A stretch of 64,000 nucleotides of DNA from Euglena gracilis (lineage: Eukaryota > Euglenida > Euglenophyceae > Euglenales). Position 1 is the stretch's first letter; each line of letters starts with the position of its first letter. Of this stretch, positions 10,178 through 20,786 are shown piece by piece. Below the pieces are notes generated by a model. The model was not told the origin of the DNA. It made no database searches and worked only from the letters and a program-made list of their open reading frames with translations. Both the position numbers and the translations under genes were made by a program. The stretch lies in the NCBI GenBank assembly GCA_039621445.1, contig CP154956.1, positions 95,236,406 through 95,300,405 of the forward strand, read 5' to 3'.

Positions 10178-10315
10178 ACGGAAATGTTTGCGTATTGATG
10201 GAAATGTTTTATGAGACGGTTTTTCTGACCTGTCCTGAAAAGTGCACACCCTTTGACGTCCGAAACTATGTCCCTAAAAAGTGCACTTGTAAGGAGGTTC
10301 TTACCCATATGTTAA

Positions 10316-10727
10316 CACCCCCCATTTACACTGACGGGTCGTTATGTCATTTTCACATTCCTTGAAACCCCGGGGGGGGGTATAAATGGGTCATGGTGCT
10401 CAACTGGGGAGGAGGCATTCATCCTGTCCCCCTGTTTCTCGTCCACCCCCAATAAACATGTTCATATTTTGCCAAAAAGCAGACGCTAGGGGGGACCTGA
10501 GTGCTTTTTTGTGTTTACCGCGACCTCCTTGTGCTTTTTGTGTTTTGCCTTAGTGTTTACCACATGCAAGAGAGGGGGTTGGTATAAATGCATTTCTTTT
10601 TATTTTTCCAAGGGGTATAAACGGCGGAGTCGGTAAAAATGTATTTCTTGTTGTTTTTTTTTATTTTCTGGGGGTGTAGTTATAAATGGGGAGTCGGTGT
10701 AAACGGGGGGACGTTCTAAATGCGGGG
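10316..10727. mobile_element. Hairpin word element family D, copy 1
   Basis: The left end CACCCCCCATTTACACTGACG is answered at the right by ACGTTCTAAATGCGGGG. Internal GTATAAATGGG and GAGTCGGT words recur. About 150 bp of the interior (ATTCATCCTGTCC, TCTCGTCCACCCCCAA, GACCTGAGTGCTTTTT) closely match the copy at 50001-50476. An exon resumes directly at the right boundary. Confidence 0.75.
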
Positions 10728-10880
10728 TTACGTTGCTCAACAACCAGAGAGAGGTCGCAGGGCGGCTGCACCGTCCCCCGGCACCATTTGCACCAGTGCC
10801 GGCGCCACCATCTCCGTCATCACCAAGAACGGCAACACATATGATGAGGACCTGTTGCCCCGGGGGGCCCTGCCCATACT
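10728..10880 (+). CDS. Exon, product unknown, with C-run frame break
   Basis: Directly after the family D element the frame reads TLLNNQREVAGRLHRP. At a 5-C run (10775-10779) the signal shifts one frame to GTICTSAGATISVITKNG, NTYDEDLLPRGALP. One additional C makes a single frame. Third positions are almost all G/C on both sides of the run. No family is recognised. Confidence 0.55.
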
Positions 10881-11131
10881 CATTTTTTCTCAGTCACTCC
10901 CCATTTCAGCCTTTTTTCCCGCAAAATTCAAAAGTCAAAACAAGGAGTGCATTCACCTAAAAGGAGGCCCCCAAAATTTCCCCAAAAATAACAAAAATAG
11001 ACACCCCTTGGGGGGGATGCAATCGCTGTTTTTTGCTTAGTATTTTTCAGTTGTGGGGAATTCAATCCATCAGGGGCAGTGATTTTGTAATGAAAATCTA
11101 AAATGGACTTTGTCTTGGTGAAGCAATTCTC

Positions 11132-11355
11132 TATGGATGGATGGATGGATGGATGGATGGATGGATGGATGGATGGATGGATGGATGGATGGATGGATGC
11201 AGGGAGGGGCAAAATATGCACCGTGCAGTTTTTGCAGTTTTTTGCAGTTTTCACATTTTGGGTTTTTTGCAGTTTTTTGCAGTTTTTTGCAGTTTTTTTT
11301 GGCTTTTTTTTCTGAAAAAACTGCACACGTGCAGTTTTTTGCAGTTTTTTTTTAT
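11132..11355. repeat. (ATGG)n microsatellite and GCAGTTTTTT word array
   Basis: About 70 bp of ATGG units are followed by a loose array of GCAGTTTTTT words (11218-11355). The same pair of repeats occurs in reverse order at 12398-12550. Confidence 0.9.
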
Positions 11356-11494
11356 TTCAGTTTTGAGGAAACCTGAGGTGCTCATTTTTCGGTGTTCTGC
11401 GCCTTGTTACGCTGGATTATATTGTTTGAAGGGTGTTTCTCAAGAAAAAAAAGTCTCTCTCAAAAAATCTCTTCGTGAGTTGTGTTGTCTACAG

Positions 11495-11597
11495 TAATCC
11501 CACCAGTTGTCTTGCCCCCAACCGTTTTGCCAACTGCCTTGCCTCTCGACACAACAGAAATTGTTGCAGCCACCATTCCAAAAAACAGATTGTTTCG
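11495..11597 (+). CDS. Exon, Thr/Pro-rich segment
   Basis: A GTCTACAG acceptor and a TTTCG|GTGACA donor bound 103 nt reading IPPVVLPPTVLPTALPL then DTTEIVAATIPKNRLF. The composition suggests an extracellular or linker segment. The neighbouring frame is also open and ends in a hydrophobic stretch before 11722, which I consider less likely. Confidence 0.5.
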
Positions 11598-11784
11598 GTG
11601 ACAACGCCACAATTTCTCCCCAACCAAAATCGCTCCATCTCCAACTTGTGCATGTGGTGACAGATGTCACGATGCTTATTTTGGCAGTCGTCATTTGCAC
11701 ACTCCTGAGCAGATTCAACTAATTATTTTGGGATTCGGGGACTAAATCCAAAAACTGTTTTTTTTGTGCAAATTTTGGTTGAAG

Positions 11785-11896
11785 TTGGAGTTTGCGAGAT
11801 TCGTGGAGACGCAAAGGAGCACGAGCTCCTGCAGAAGATTGGGCCTTGTCCCAAGCATTGTGGCCAAATATCACACAAGCCAAATGCTTCAAAGAA
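11785..11896 (+). CDS. Exon, product unknown
   Basis: The frame reads GVCEIRGDAKEHELLQKIG, PCPKHCGQISHKPNASK between a GGTTGAAG acceptor and an AAGAA|GTCATT donor. The third-position bias is good. Two Cys pairs (C-x5-C-type) are visible, but no domain is recognised. Confidence 0.45.
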
Positions 11897-12397
11897 GTCA
11901 TTCTTATTTGCAAGAAATTCCCAGACCATTTGGCAATCCCCTAAAGACAGTATTCAAAGTTTGTGATGGTTCTTGTAGATTTTTTTTAGTTTTGTAGATT
12001 TTTTGCATCGTGAAATGGGTGAAGTTCATCAGGTGATTGACCGAAAGTTCCAAAACTGAACATCCCATGCAAGAATTAAAAGCATAGAAGCTTTCTGCAT
12101 ATGGGTGTGTGCATTTTTTTCATTTTTAGTTGTTTGGCACCTCCTTGGGCATGGCCGTCACAAGCTTTGGTGCAGGAAAACCAGTGTGAACCAGCATCCA
12201 AACCAAACACATAACTTTTGTTTCAGTGCATGAAAACCCAGGTACAGTGTACCTTGATTGATTGCTTTCATTTTTATTGTCATCAGCTCCAAAGCTGTGC
12301 AAAAGTTAGGTGAATTGGGGCGTTCTCATGTGATTACAATTTTCTTTTTTTGCATATGCACACCATTTCAGCTTGTTTATTGTTATTTTTTGTTGAT

Positions 12398-12550
12398 GTG
12401 CAGTTTTTTGCAGTTTTTTTGCAGTTTTTTGCAGTTTTTTGCAGTTTTTTGCAGTGCAGTTTTTGACCTGCCCGTGTGCAGTTTTTGCCCCCCCCTGATG
12501 GATGGATGGATGGATCGATGGATCGATGGATGGATGGATGAACGGATGGA
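12398..12550. repeat. GCAGTTTTTT array and (ATGG)n
   Basis: Six or more GCAGTTTTTT words precede about 50 bp of ATGG and ATCG units, mirroring the arrangement at 11132-11355. Confidence 0.85.
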
Positions 12551-12572
12551 TGTGTGTGTGTATGTATGTATG

Positions 12573-12899
12573 TACCATGCCCCCCCCCCCCGAGTTAGTC
12601 ACTCCCCCCCTATTAGTCACCTTTGGGCCCCAGGCAAAAAAAATTCTGAAGGGAAATGCTTTTCTGCAAAAAAAAACGCCAAAATTGGCCACGCACAATT
12701 TTTTGCTCGTTGCCACCCATGAAAAGTGCCCTGGAATGCCCAAAAACAACCTTGTAACCCCCGAAGACTTTAGGTGGGGGGCAAAATTTGGGCATAAATT
12801 GCTCCCCCCCCAGTTATTCACCCCCCCCTCCCTATTAGTCACCCTGGCAGAATTTCCCTTCCAGGGGGGGTGACTAACTCGGGGGGGGGGGGCACGGTA
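12573..12899. mobile_element. Hairpin word element, TTAGTCAC family
   Basis: The left end TACCATGCCCCCC with GAGTTAGTCACTCC is complementary to GGGGTGACTAACTC, G-run and GGCACGGTA at the right. The word TATTAGTCACC occurs twice inside. It is inserted between microsatellite tracts. No coding content. Confidence 0.7.
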
Positions 12900-12982
<83 letters not shown>

Positions 12983-13345
12983 GTGTGTGTGCGTGTCTGT
13001 ATGTATGCGTGTATGAATGTATGTATGTGTGTATGTATGTATGTATGTGTGTATGTATGTATGTATGTATGGATGGATGGATGGATGGATGTATGTATGC
13101 ATGTATGTCTGTATGTATGTATGTATGTATGTATGTATGTATGCATGCATGCATGCATGCATGCATGCCTGTGTGTGTGTGTATGTATGTATGTATGTAT
13201 GTATGTATGTATGTATGTATGTATGTATGTATGTATGTATGTATGTATGTATGTATGTATGTATGTATGTATGTATGCATGCATGTATGTATGTATGTAT
13301 GCATGTATGTATGTATGTATGCATGTATGCATGTATGCATTGTAC
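12900..13345. repeat. Compound (GTCT)n/(GTAT)n/(GCAT)n microsatellite
   Basis: About 80 bp of GTCT are followed by some 340 bp of GTAT interrupted by ATGG and GCAT units. Apparent long reading frames across it are artefacts of the repeat. Confidence 0.95.
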
Positions 13346-13383
13346 GTATATGCATAGAGACAGACAATCAGACAGACAATGCA

Positions 13384-13522
13384 GGGGGGGAGGAAATTGA
13401 TGTCCGCAATTTTTCCGCAATTTCCGCAATTTTCCGCAATTTCCGCAATTTTCCGCAATTTTCCGCAATTTTTCCGTAATTTCCACAATTTTTCCGCAAT
13501 TTTTTGCTTTTTTTTTTCGCAG
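13384..13522. repeat. CCGCAATTTT word array (family H), left part
   Basis: GCAGGGGGGG plus GAAATTGAT starts an array of CCGCAATTTTT words that runs into the acceptor of the exon at 13523. A matching array at 13793-13897 ends ATCAATTATCCCCCCCC, the inverted counterpart. The inverted pair therefore brackets two exons. Confidence 0.7.
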
Positions 13523-13585
13523 AATTTTTTTCCCACCACCGAAGATGGAAGATGAGTTCAGGCCATTCTTCAAATGGATCAACAG
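13523..13585 (+). CDS. Exon, product unknown
   Basis: A TTTTTTCGCAG acceptor and AACAG|GTGTGC donor bound 63 nt reading IFFPPPKMEDEFRPFFKWIN. The join to 13635 across a 49-nt GT-AG intron keeps the codon phase (AG|G gives Arg), giving KWINRCTTGHRIGC. This is one of the better-supported junctions in the window. Confidence 0.65.
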
Positions 13586-13634
13586 GTGTGCTATTGTGTT
13601 TTGTTCCCCCCCCATTTACGAATTTTTCTCACAG

Positions 13635-13757
13635 GTGCACCACTGGTCACAGGATTGGGTGCGTCCTACCTGTGCATAGAACTTCAAGCGTGTTGATTTG
13701 TGCTCGCCTGCATCGACGTGGGTGTTGCGGTGTTCTGAACCTCACAATTGAAAAATT
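13635..13757 (+). CDS. Exon, Cys/Arg-rich segment
   Basis: After TTTCTCACAG the frame reads CTTGHRIGCVLPVHRTSS, VLICARLHRRGCCGVLNL. The right end is unclear, with donor candidates GCG|GTGTTC and CATCGAC|GTGGGT. It follows the exon at 13523 in phase. Confidence 0.5.
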
Positions 13758-13792
13758 TCTAAGTCCCCTCAAGCAGAAATGTGTATATTCCC

Positions 13793-13897
13793 GATATCAA
13801 TTTTTCCGCAATTTTCCCGCAATTTCCGCAATTTTTCCGCAATTTTTCCGCAATTTTTCAGAAGGCCTCCGATATCAATTATCCCCCCCCTGCTATG
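13793..13897. repeat. CCGCAATTTT word array (family H), right part
   Basis: CCGATATCAA begins, CCGCAATTTTT words repeat, then GGCCTCCGATATCAATTATC and a C-run end it. The same terminal GATATCAAT plus C-run occurs at 26978-26995 and 30605-30620. Confidence 0.7.
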
Positions 13898-13960
13898 CGC
13901 ACACACATATGTGCCCACGCAAGAGCGCCGGCGCGCACAGTTTTTTTGCGAGGTGTACAG

Positions 13961-14097
13961 GGTCCTCCAAGCCCGAAGTGGCTGCCGTACAACAGCTCCG
14001 TGCCAGCCTCTGCCCAGAAGTCGATATTACAGCGGTGTTTGACAGAGTCCCCCACCCTGGCCCCAGCAGCCTATATTTTCTGACAGGAAAGTTATAA
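13961..14097 (+). CDS. Terminal exon, product unknown
   Basis: A GTGTACAG acceptor is followed by SSKPEVAAVQQLRASLC, PEVDITAVFDRVPHPGP, SSLYFLTGKL and TAA (14095-14097). Third positions are mostly G/C until the last few codons. It may end the gene containing the 13523 and 13635 exons. Confidence 0.55.
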
Positions 14098-14324
14098 GTC
14101 TGACCAGCAGTATTCAGTCAAAACCCTGCAGAGGGACCTCTCCAAACACCACTCTCCATCCATAGGGGTGTCCACCGGGGATTCGAAAGCACCAGCCCCC
14201 CTCTCCGGGTGGTAGGGGTGCTGCAAATTACTAAACTGAGACGTGGTCTGTGCGAAAAAAAAACAGAGCGCAGGATTGGAGACAGAGGCTGGTGCGCCGC
14301 AAGGGGGATTTCTTTTGCCTTTTC

Positions 14325-14990
14325 ACCATACCATTGCTTAATATCTGTCCCACCCCACCGGGGGGGGGGGTGACTGACTGGTTTTCTGGCCAAGACCCCC
14401 CCCGGGAGGTGGGGTAGGGCCGGAGGTGCCAGAAATTTTGGAATTTTTGGTAATGGTGCCTTGCCAACATAATTGCATTCAGCAGTGGCTGATCCCCTCC
14501 GGGGGGGGGGGGGTAATGTGACTGGCTGGTTTTCTTGGGGGAAAGGTGATTGACTGGTTTTTTTCAGTGTGAAAAGTGAAAAGTGAAAGCGACTCCCCTC
14601 CCCTCGGGCAATTGTCACGCGACAAATCGGGCAGCACGGAGGGGGGTGACAATTTCCCCGGGGTGACAATTTGGCCGGCACAGAGGGGGGTGACAATTGC
14701 CCGGGGGGCGTCAATTGCCCGGGGGCGTCAATTGCCCACCCATGTTAGCCACATTAAAGCCAAATGACGAAGAACACCATCTGAAACACAAGCAAACACG
14801 CAAAAATGCAGCTATGGTTGTGGTATTGTGCAGAGCATTTGGTATGTGAAAGTTCTCAGCACGTAGCGAAATAGAAGATCAATCGAGTCGACATCTTCTG
14901 TGGTGGGGGGTGACAAATTGGGCAGCACAGCCAGGGGTGACAATTGCCCGGGGGCGTCGAATGCCCGGGGGGGGGGGTAAGCAATGGGAT
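14325..14990. mobile_element. Hairpin element family E, copy 1
   Basis: ACCATTGCTTA at the left (14330-14340) is mirrored by TAAGCAATGG at the right (14978-14987). Inside, GTGACTGACTGG and TGACAATTGCCCGGGG words repeat among C-runs and G-runs. Copy 2 at 28928-29272 shares the terminal motif and the GTGACTGACTGGTTTT words. The larger size here suggests a further nested insertion. Confidence 0.65.
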
Positions 14991-15330
14991 GCTCTCCACT
15001 AACGATAGAAGAAAGAAGAAGAAAGTCTGCAGTCAGCCAAGGTTCGATAAGGAAGCTGTGAGGACAGAGGAGGCTTCCCCCTGGTCCAGATGGGGGGGGT
15101 CCACACCCCCCACCTGCCAAGGGGGGTCCGGATTGGCTGTACCGACCCCGGTCCAGACCGACCTCCACCAAAAGCCCAATGTTTTTCCGTTTTGGACAGT
15201 TGTTGCCCAAAAATACACAGGGCAGCATTTTTGGTCTATTAAAATGCACAGAACAGCATTTTTGATCTATTTTGGGTGGCGAAGTTTTTCGGGCTTTGCT
15301 CCAAAATCGGCAACCCGCATTGTGCCTGTT

Positions 15331-15688
15331 TACCCCCCCCCTATGTCCAACGACCCCCCTATGTCCAATGACCACCCCCCGGTCAGAGGACACCTTTTCG
15401 GAGGTTTGACCAAACTTTTGTCTCGGCGCGAAGCGCCGGGACGAAAATTTTTGCCCAAAAATTGGCCAAAAATTTGGCCAAAATGCCATTTTTGACACTT
15501 TTTGGACAAAAATTTGTCAAAATTGCCCAAAATTTTCGGCGCGAAGCGCCGGAAGGGAAAATTGGGGCATTTTTGGGTGGGTAGGGACCCGGGTACCCAC
15601 CAACTTTCTTTTGACCCCATGTCCAACGACCACCCCCCCGGTCAGAGGACAGAGGTTACTGGTCATTGGACATAGGGGGGGGGGGGTA
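15331..15688. mobile_element. Hairpin word element, ATGTCCAACGACC family, copy 1
   Basis: The left arm is a C-run with CTATGTCCAACGACCCCC repeated as CTATGTCCAATGACCACC. The right arm is its complement GGTCATTGGACATAG plus a G-run. CCCCCGGTCAGAGGACA occurs in both halves. Two GGCGCGAAGCGCC palindromes lie inside (about 15424 and 15539). A second copy is at 50811-50988 and a right-end fragment near 31940-31979. Confidence 0.75.
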
Positions 15689-16042
15689 GTTGGGGGTGTG
15701 CCCCTCCCCTTCGAACCCTGTGGTCTAATGCAGCGTCAGTGACCTCAGCCTCAGTTTTTGCCGGGGTTTCCCCTACCCCCAAAGACTGTCCAAAATCCCC
15801 ATTTTCGCTTTTTTTTGAGTTCTTTTTTTTGAGATCTAGGTTAGCAAAAAAAAAACAGGAGAGCAGATTCGAACCCCAATTTCTGCATCGGTGCAAAACG
15901 CTGAAGGTCCAACGGAGGGGTCCCCCCAAATCCCACTCCAGTGGACCCCCTCCCTCATGCAGTGCTCGCGGTCAATTTTGAAGTGCACTGTGTCTTGCAT
16001 TTTGCCAATGTGCTGGCCCACCAACTGCCAACCCGCACACAC

Positions 16043-16224
16043 AGCCCAATGTGTCCTGTTGCTCAACGCACTGGGGCCGGCCAGTGTGGTGCAGCGGGTG
16101 GGCCAAAGCTGCCCCGCGTCGCAGGGATGTGGTGGCCGGTGCGGCGCCGACCAGCGGTGTACGTCGTGGTACCTGGCGCACGCCAATGACACTGCCTCGC
16201 GACCCATGCCGAGCTTCCTTGAAA
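16043..16224 (+). CDS. Exon, cysteine-rich extracellular-like segment
   Basis: An ACACACAG acceptor and a GAAA|GTGAGC donor bound a frame reading QCVLLLNALGPASVVQRV, GQSCPASQGCGGRCGADQ, RCTSWYLAHANDTASRP. Six Cys in about 60 residues and one possible N-glycosylation site (NDT) suggest a secreted or surface domain, but the spacing matches no family I can name. The donor runs straight into a GT microsatellite. Confidence 0.6.
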
Positions 16225-16235
16225 GTGAGCATCCA

Positions 16236-16470
<235 letters not shown>

Positions 16471-16479
16471 ATAATCAGC

Positions 16480-17694
16480 CAAATCTGCAAATTTGGTCGC
16501 TTCTGAGGTAAATTTGAATCAAAAATGGCTGGGAAAAAACCTGGCACAAAACACATGCTGAGAATTGACCTTTTGGGTTGGATGGATGGTCCTTTGTATC
16601 CTCAAAGGGGTGTGGGGGAGAGTCTCCCAAAAACAACATTAAACATTAAACATTAAACAAAATTAACCAAAAACCCACAACCTCTTATGTCTCTTCACGT
16701 TTTTTTTTTCATTTTTCATTTGTCAAATTTTACACCCACTGGTAGGCCTTCAATTTGGTGTTTTTCAAAATAATTTCTGCTTGAAATCTTCTGGATTCCC
16801 AGAGTCTTATTTGGGAGGAGAAAAAAGCAACACTTTTCTGCCAGCGGAGGTTGAGAAAGCTTTGCTTTCCTCTTGGGGAGTCTGAAAGGGTGTTAGTTTT
16901 CATCAAGGCAAAACAAAATCTCCAAATTGTCTCCTTTTCTTCCGGGGATGGTCGCTGGAAATAGGTGGTCATTGGGAATTATGTCCCGGGGAAATACATA
17001 TCTGAAAATTAAACTTGAAAGAATGGGATACCAACTGTTGAAGGGAGCTGTTATCCTCTGAAAGTGAGATTGTGTGCGACAGAAAAATATTGACTGTGCA
17101 CTGGCAAGTTCCATTCTCTATAGACAGGGACAGGATCAGAATTGCACCAGACATAGTTCCACCAGCGTCATCTTCTGTGCAGTGCTGCACCTTGCAGGAA
17201 GAAAAGGTGCTTTTTCTGTGAAAAAGCTGGGTTCACTAGACAATGAACCCAGCAAATTTTCCCTAATTCTGTGCCCGGCAAGCGCAGCATGGTGCTGATT
17301 AAAGAGTCTTCCCTTTATTGACTCGGTTGGCACACAGGTGACGGGTCTTGCACTACTTCTCGCGTTTTTTTTCTTCATGTTCTTTACCAGAGGTGGGACC
17401 TCAGAGAAGAGCGTGAATAATCGATTAAGGCTTTTGCACGCTTTTCGATATCAGCAAACTTTCCAATTTTTACACACATCTCCCGTCTCACGGGGGCAAC
17501 GTGGTGCGGTCTTTTTTTGTCTTAATTCTTTGGGTCCAAAATGTTGGTCCGATTTGGAATGTTTCACACATTTTTGTCAACTGTGATTCCTACTTGAGAG
17601 AATGGCACGATATGATTGGTGAACCCGACACCTGTCCCTGTATTATATACCTCCATGTCTTTTTCCATCCCCGACCTCGGGTCGGGGGCCCCAG
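16480..17694. other. Intron or spacer, no gene seen
   Basis: T-rich non-coding sequence. At 17226-17253 a perfect 10-bp-arm hairpin is present (GCTGGGTTCA and TGAACCCAGC with an 8-nt loop). No exon-like codon bias was found. Confidence 0.4.
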
Positions 17695-17905
17695 TGGCCG
17701 TGATCAACGACAACATCCCTTTATCTGTTGCGGACGTCATCGTCAACGGCATCACCGCCTCCCCCACCACCACCATCGCTGTCATCGCGTCAGATTCATT
17801 CCTCACCCTGCTTGCAGCCAGGTGCCCACTTCAGTTCGCAGTGCACCCTGTTGGAGGAACAGAGTTGGGAGAAACAGGTGTTGTGACGGGTGCACCCGAG
17901 GGTGA
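17695..17905 (+). CDS. Exon, beta-rich segment, product unknown
   Basis: After GGCCCCAG the frame reads VAVINDNIPLSVADVIVNG, ITASPTTTIAVIASDSF, LTLLAARCPLQFAVHPVG with excellent G/C bias in the first half. The frame stays open to 18104 (LPGEIARVLLPGQPVSV). That later part shares GTCAGGGTCC and GGCCAACCTGT words with the element at 43569, so I end the exon near 17905 with low certainty. Alternating hydrophobics suggest a beta-sandwich-type extracellular domain. Confidence 0.6.
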
Positions 17906-18146
17906 TTACACCTCTGACTTGTCAGTCAGGGTCCTGCCTGGGGAAATTGCCAGGGTTCTGTTGCCTGGCCAACCTGTTAGTGTGGGAGCGTCCAAATCGT
18001 ACCCCCCATTTTTTTTATCTAGTATTGTTTGTAAATTGGAGAGTTCTTTAACCCTCCCAATTAGATCCCCAGATTTAAGACCCCGTGACGTCGCGAAGCG
18101 CTAGGACGGTGAAAATTTTCTTGAAAATTGCTGAAAGTTCTAATTT

Positions 18147-18416
18147 TGCCCGCCCCCCCCCCCCCTTGTCGTACGACCACCCCTCATTTACGACCACCCC
18201 CCGGTCACAGGTTGCAGGTCATGGGGGTGTTATGACCCCCTCCCGGTCACAGGTTGCAGGTTGCGAAAAATTTAACACCACCTTATCTACGACCGCCCCC
18301 TCATTTATGACCACCCCCCGGTCACAGGTTGCAGGTTATGGGGGTGTTACGACCCCCCCCCCTGGTCACAGGTTGCAGGAACCCAGTCATACGACAAGGG
18401 GGGGGGCGGGTAGGCA
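18147..18416. mobile_element. Hairpin word element, CATTTACGACC family
   Basis: The left arm TGCCCGCC, C-run and TTGTCGTACGAC pair with GTCATACGACAAG, G-run and GGCGGGTAGGCA. Between them the unit CGACCACCCCCCGGTCACAG plus GTTGCAGG is repeated about four times. The regular internal tandem is the best developed of all these elements. Confidence 0.75.
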
Positions 18417-18589
18417 CAAAAATGACAAAAGAAATACAAATTTTTAAAGGACCTAAATTATGTGAAAGCTCAATTGCCAACCACATATGGTAACGCCGAA
18501 GGAAAAATTGGGGTTTTTTTGGGATCCCAACAATGGACCCAAAAAGAAGGCCAGGTCTCATTCAGGGGGGGGGGGGATGAATGAAAGAC

Positions 18590-18720
18590 ATTTGCATGAG
18601 GACACTGAGGTTGCTCAGACGGCCAATCTTTTTATCGGTGTTTTGGTTCACTTTTCAACGATGGCAATTCTCGCTTATTCCAGATGCGGCAAGTGGCGCG
18701 GCGACCCCTCTCCTCTTACC
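18590..18720 (+). CDS. Candidate exon, hydrophobic
   Basis: The frame reads HEDTEVAQTANLFIGVLVHF, STMAILAYSRCGKWRGD. It could span a membrane. An alternative frame is also open and no decisive splice sites are seen. Confidence 0.3.
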
Positions 18721-18830
18721 CGGGGATGGTCGGGCGGAACAGCAAAAGAATTGGAAAAGCAGGAAGGATGGGTTTCCACCCCCTCCCCTGTTTTCCTGCC
18801 ATCCATCTGTTTGCATTCTCCCAAAAACAG

Positions 18831-18907
18831 TTGTTTGGCTGATGGCCGGGGGCGAAAGGGGTCCTCTACGTTTGGCAGAGCCGAGCATTGTCGGATGTGG
18901 TTTGGCA
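18831..18907 (+). CDS. Exon, left part, interrupted by the family B insertion
   Basis: An AAAAACAG acceptor precedes VWLMAGGERGPLRLAEP, SIVGCGLA. The signal stops at TTTGGCA (18901-18907), which recurs at 19104-19110. Removing 203 nt joins it to RWQFHLFRAGLVQSPPK in frame, although the two halves lie in different frames in the genome. Confidence 0.5.
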
Positions 18908-19103
18908 GGAATTTTTGGAACAAAATCAGTCAAAAACCTATTAAAAACCTCATTCTTCCAAATGAAAAAAAATTTCCCAGTTCGGGGACCCCCGGACCCC
19001 CCCCCCCCTGGGGGGAGGGGGGTCTAGCTAGTCCATTTTTTCCAGTGTCTAGACAATTAATTGGTAACCAGTACCCCTCCCGGGGTCCTGAAGCAAATGC
19101 CTG
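18908..19103. mobile_element. Family B element, possibly left-truncated
   Basis: Direct repeats TTTGGCA flank it. The right terminus GTCCTGAAGCAAATGCCTG matches the right terminus of the 30844-31273 element. Shared interior includes TTTTTGGAACAAAATCAG, GGGGACCCCCGGACCCCC and CCATTTTTTCCAGTGTCTAG. The left inverted terminus is missing, so the direct repeat could be fortuitous. Confidence 0.55.
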
Positions 19104-19401
19104 TTTGGCACGTTGGCAGTTCCACTTGTTTAGGGCTGGTCTGGTCCAGAGCCCACCCAAACCACCCAAGCCCAAAACTGCTGGGGCGGTGGGAGGGGAG
19201 ACCCCTCGCGCACTTGTGCAAATTTCCGCTTCGGTGGTTTCCTTCCTGGTCCACAATACCACAGTACACCTGTGGTATACACACAGTAGTATACCACAAT
19301 ACCACAGGTCCACCTGTGGGATTGTGGCCTCCGGCAGTGGAGGTGGCGAGGAAGTTACACGGCCGGACTTTGAAGTGCAAAATCCAGCCAGAGCCCCTTG
19401 A
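19104..19401 (+). CDS. Exon, right part, with stop
   Basis: Continues from 18907 as RWQFHLFRAGLVQSPPK, PPKPKTAGAVGGETPRALV, QISASVVSFLV. The stretch 19249-19328 is itself an inverted repeat (CCACAATACCACAG against CTGTGGGATTGTGG) and may be a nested element. Beyond it the frame reads ASGSGGGEEVTRPDFEV and reaches TGA at 19399-19401. The true end is therefore uncertain. Confidence 0.45.
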
Positions 19402-20732
19402 AAAAAAAATTTCCGTCCAAAAAATTGACCCATGGAGCACCCCCCCCCTCTCTCTGGAGATTATTTTGCCCATATTCTTATTGGACCTTGTGAGGCAGGG
19501 GAGGGTTTGAACTTGGTGTATGCTGATTGAAGGGAATTTGCTGTTAATTATCTTTCTACAGGTTGGGCAAAAATTACAGTCCACCAAAAGTATAATAAAA
19601 TTGTTATTACTGTAGTATCATTCTTTTTTTGACCAGTGTCGACTTCCAACACCCTCTTCCACTAACAGCCCAAAAATGACAAAATTTGCTGTGAATTTTT
19701 GCCTACCATAATTTTTGTCCACCCTGCACACCCAAATAATCCCCAAAATAGTTCCAAAGTTGCAAGTATCCGTCTGCAAGTGCTCGTCACCTCATTTGCT
19801 CTTTGTAATTCAATAATACGACTGGCCACATGCTTGTGCTCAAGGGGCGGAAGTGTGCAGCAAATGGCCAGGCAATCCTTACATTGTTTTTCCACATTCA
19901 CTGCAAAAAGAAAGATATCATGCTCAATTATTATTCAATCAAGAATTCTTGAGTAGTTCTGTGCAACTTGCGTTCATTGGAGGAGGCAAGTTATTGAGCC
20001 GACATGCACTTTCTTCACAAGATATTTTTCATCCATTTTTGAAAAAAACACCTATTCTAATCTTCATTTCTTCCACTCTTGCCATTCAGAAGGATTGCAG
20101 GCGTGGACCTGCAATAGCAGGTGTGTTTGTCTACGTGTATCATTGGAACGAGGCAAGTTATAACACTCAATTTTTTTTAAAAAAAATCAGATCGCATTTG
20201 TCGGCAAGCGCATGTATCCACAAAAACATGTTTATTTTGTGTTTGCATGCATTCATATTTTCACCCATATGCTTTTTTGATTCTTTCTTTTTTAAATACT
20301 CACAGTTCCACTTCTGCATTAGTTTTGCTTGCCTGCTGCTGAGACAATTCCTGGCGACTCCAGCCTCCCCACATATTCCGCTCTTCGGTCTTGTGACCCT
20401 GCGTTTCGGTGGCTGGCGCAGTGGGTCTCCCAGAACCAAGCACACACAACGTTGACACAATTTCTGCTCTGAAGTGGTTTCGTGTGCTTTTGTTTTCACA
20501 CACACATAAATGATTTGTGCAAGCCTTTGTCTGGCTCAGTCTGGTGGCAAGGCAGGGCTCGGTGAGGAAAAAATTGGAATGAATGTTTGGCTGGGGGTTG
20601 AGGCACCACCTTCCACACAACCTTCCGATCCATTGCAGATTTTTGTTGTTTCCCACTGTTCAGTCAGAGCAGATTTTGAGGGAGTTCTGGAAAGTGTAAT
20701 TCTTCCAGAATTATGATGTTTTTTTTTGCAGA
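19402..20732. other. Non-coding stretch
   Basis: AT-rich sequence without elements. A possible 32-nt exon lies near 20095-20126 (CAG acceptor, AGCAG|GTGTGT donor), too short to assert. Confidence 0.35.
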
Positions 20733-20776
20733 CATTAACTCGATGGGGAAACGGTTCCACCGTCACACGATACATG
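20733..20776 (+). CDS. Candidate 44-nt exon
   Basis: A TTTTTTTTGCAG acceptor and an ACAT|GTGAGT donor bound TLTRWGNGSTVTRY. The splice sites are near-ideal and one N-glycosylation sequon (NGS) is present. Short, so codon bias is weak evidence. Confidence 0.45.
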
Positions 20777-20786
20777 TGAGTCAGAT

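Noticed and set aside
12899-13345. Regular repeats as a CRISPR array
   Set aside because: Simple tetranucleotide microsatellite without spacers.
12306-13615. Minus-strand open frames of 221-353 codons
   Set aside because: Encoded by GTAT/GTCT microsatellites (Tyr-Ile-His-Thr repeats).
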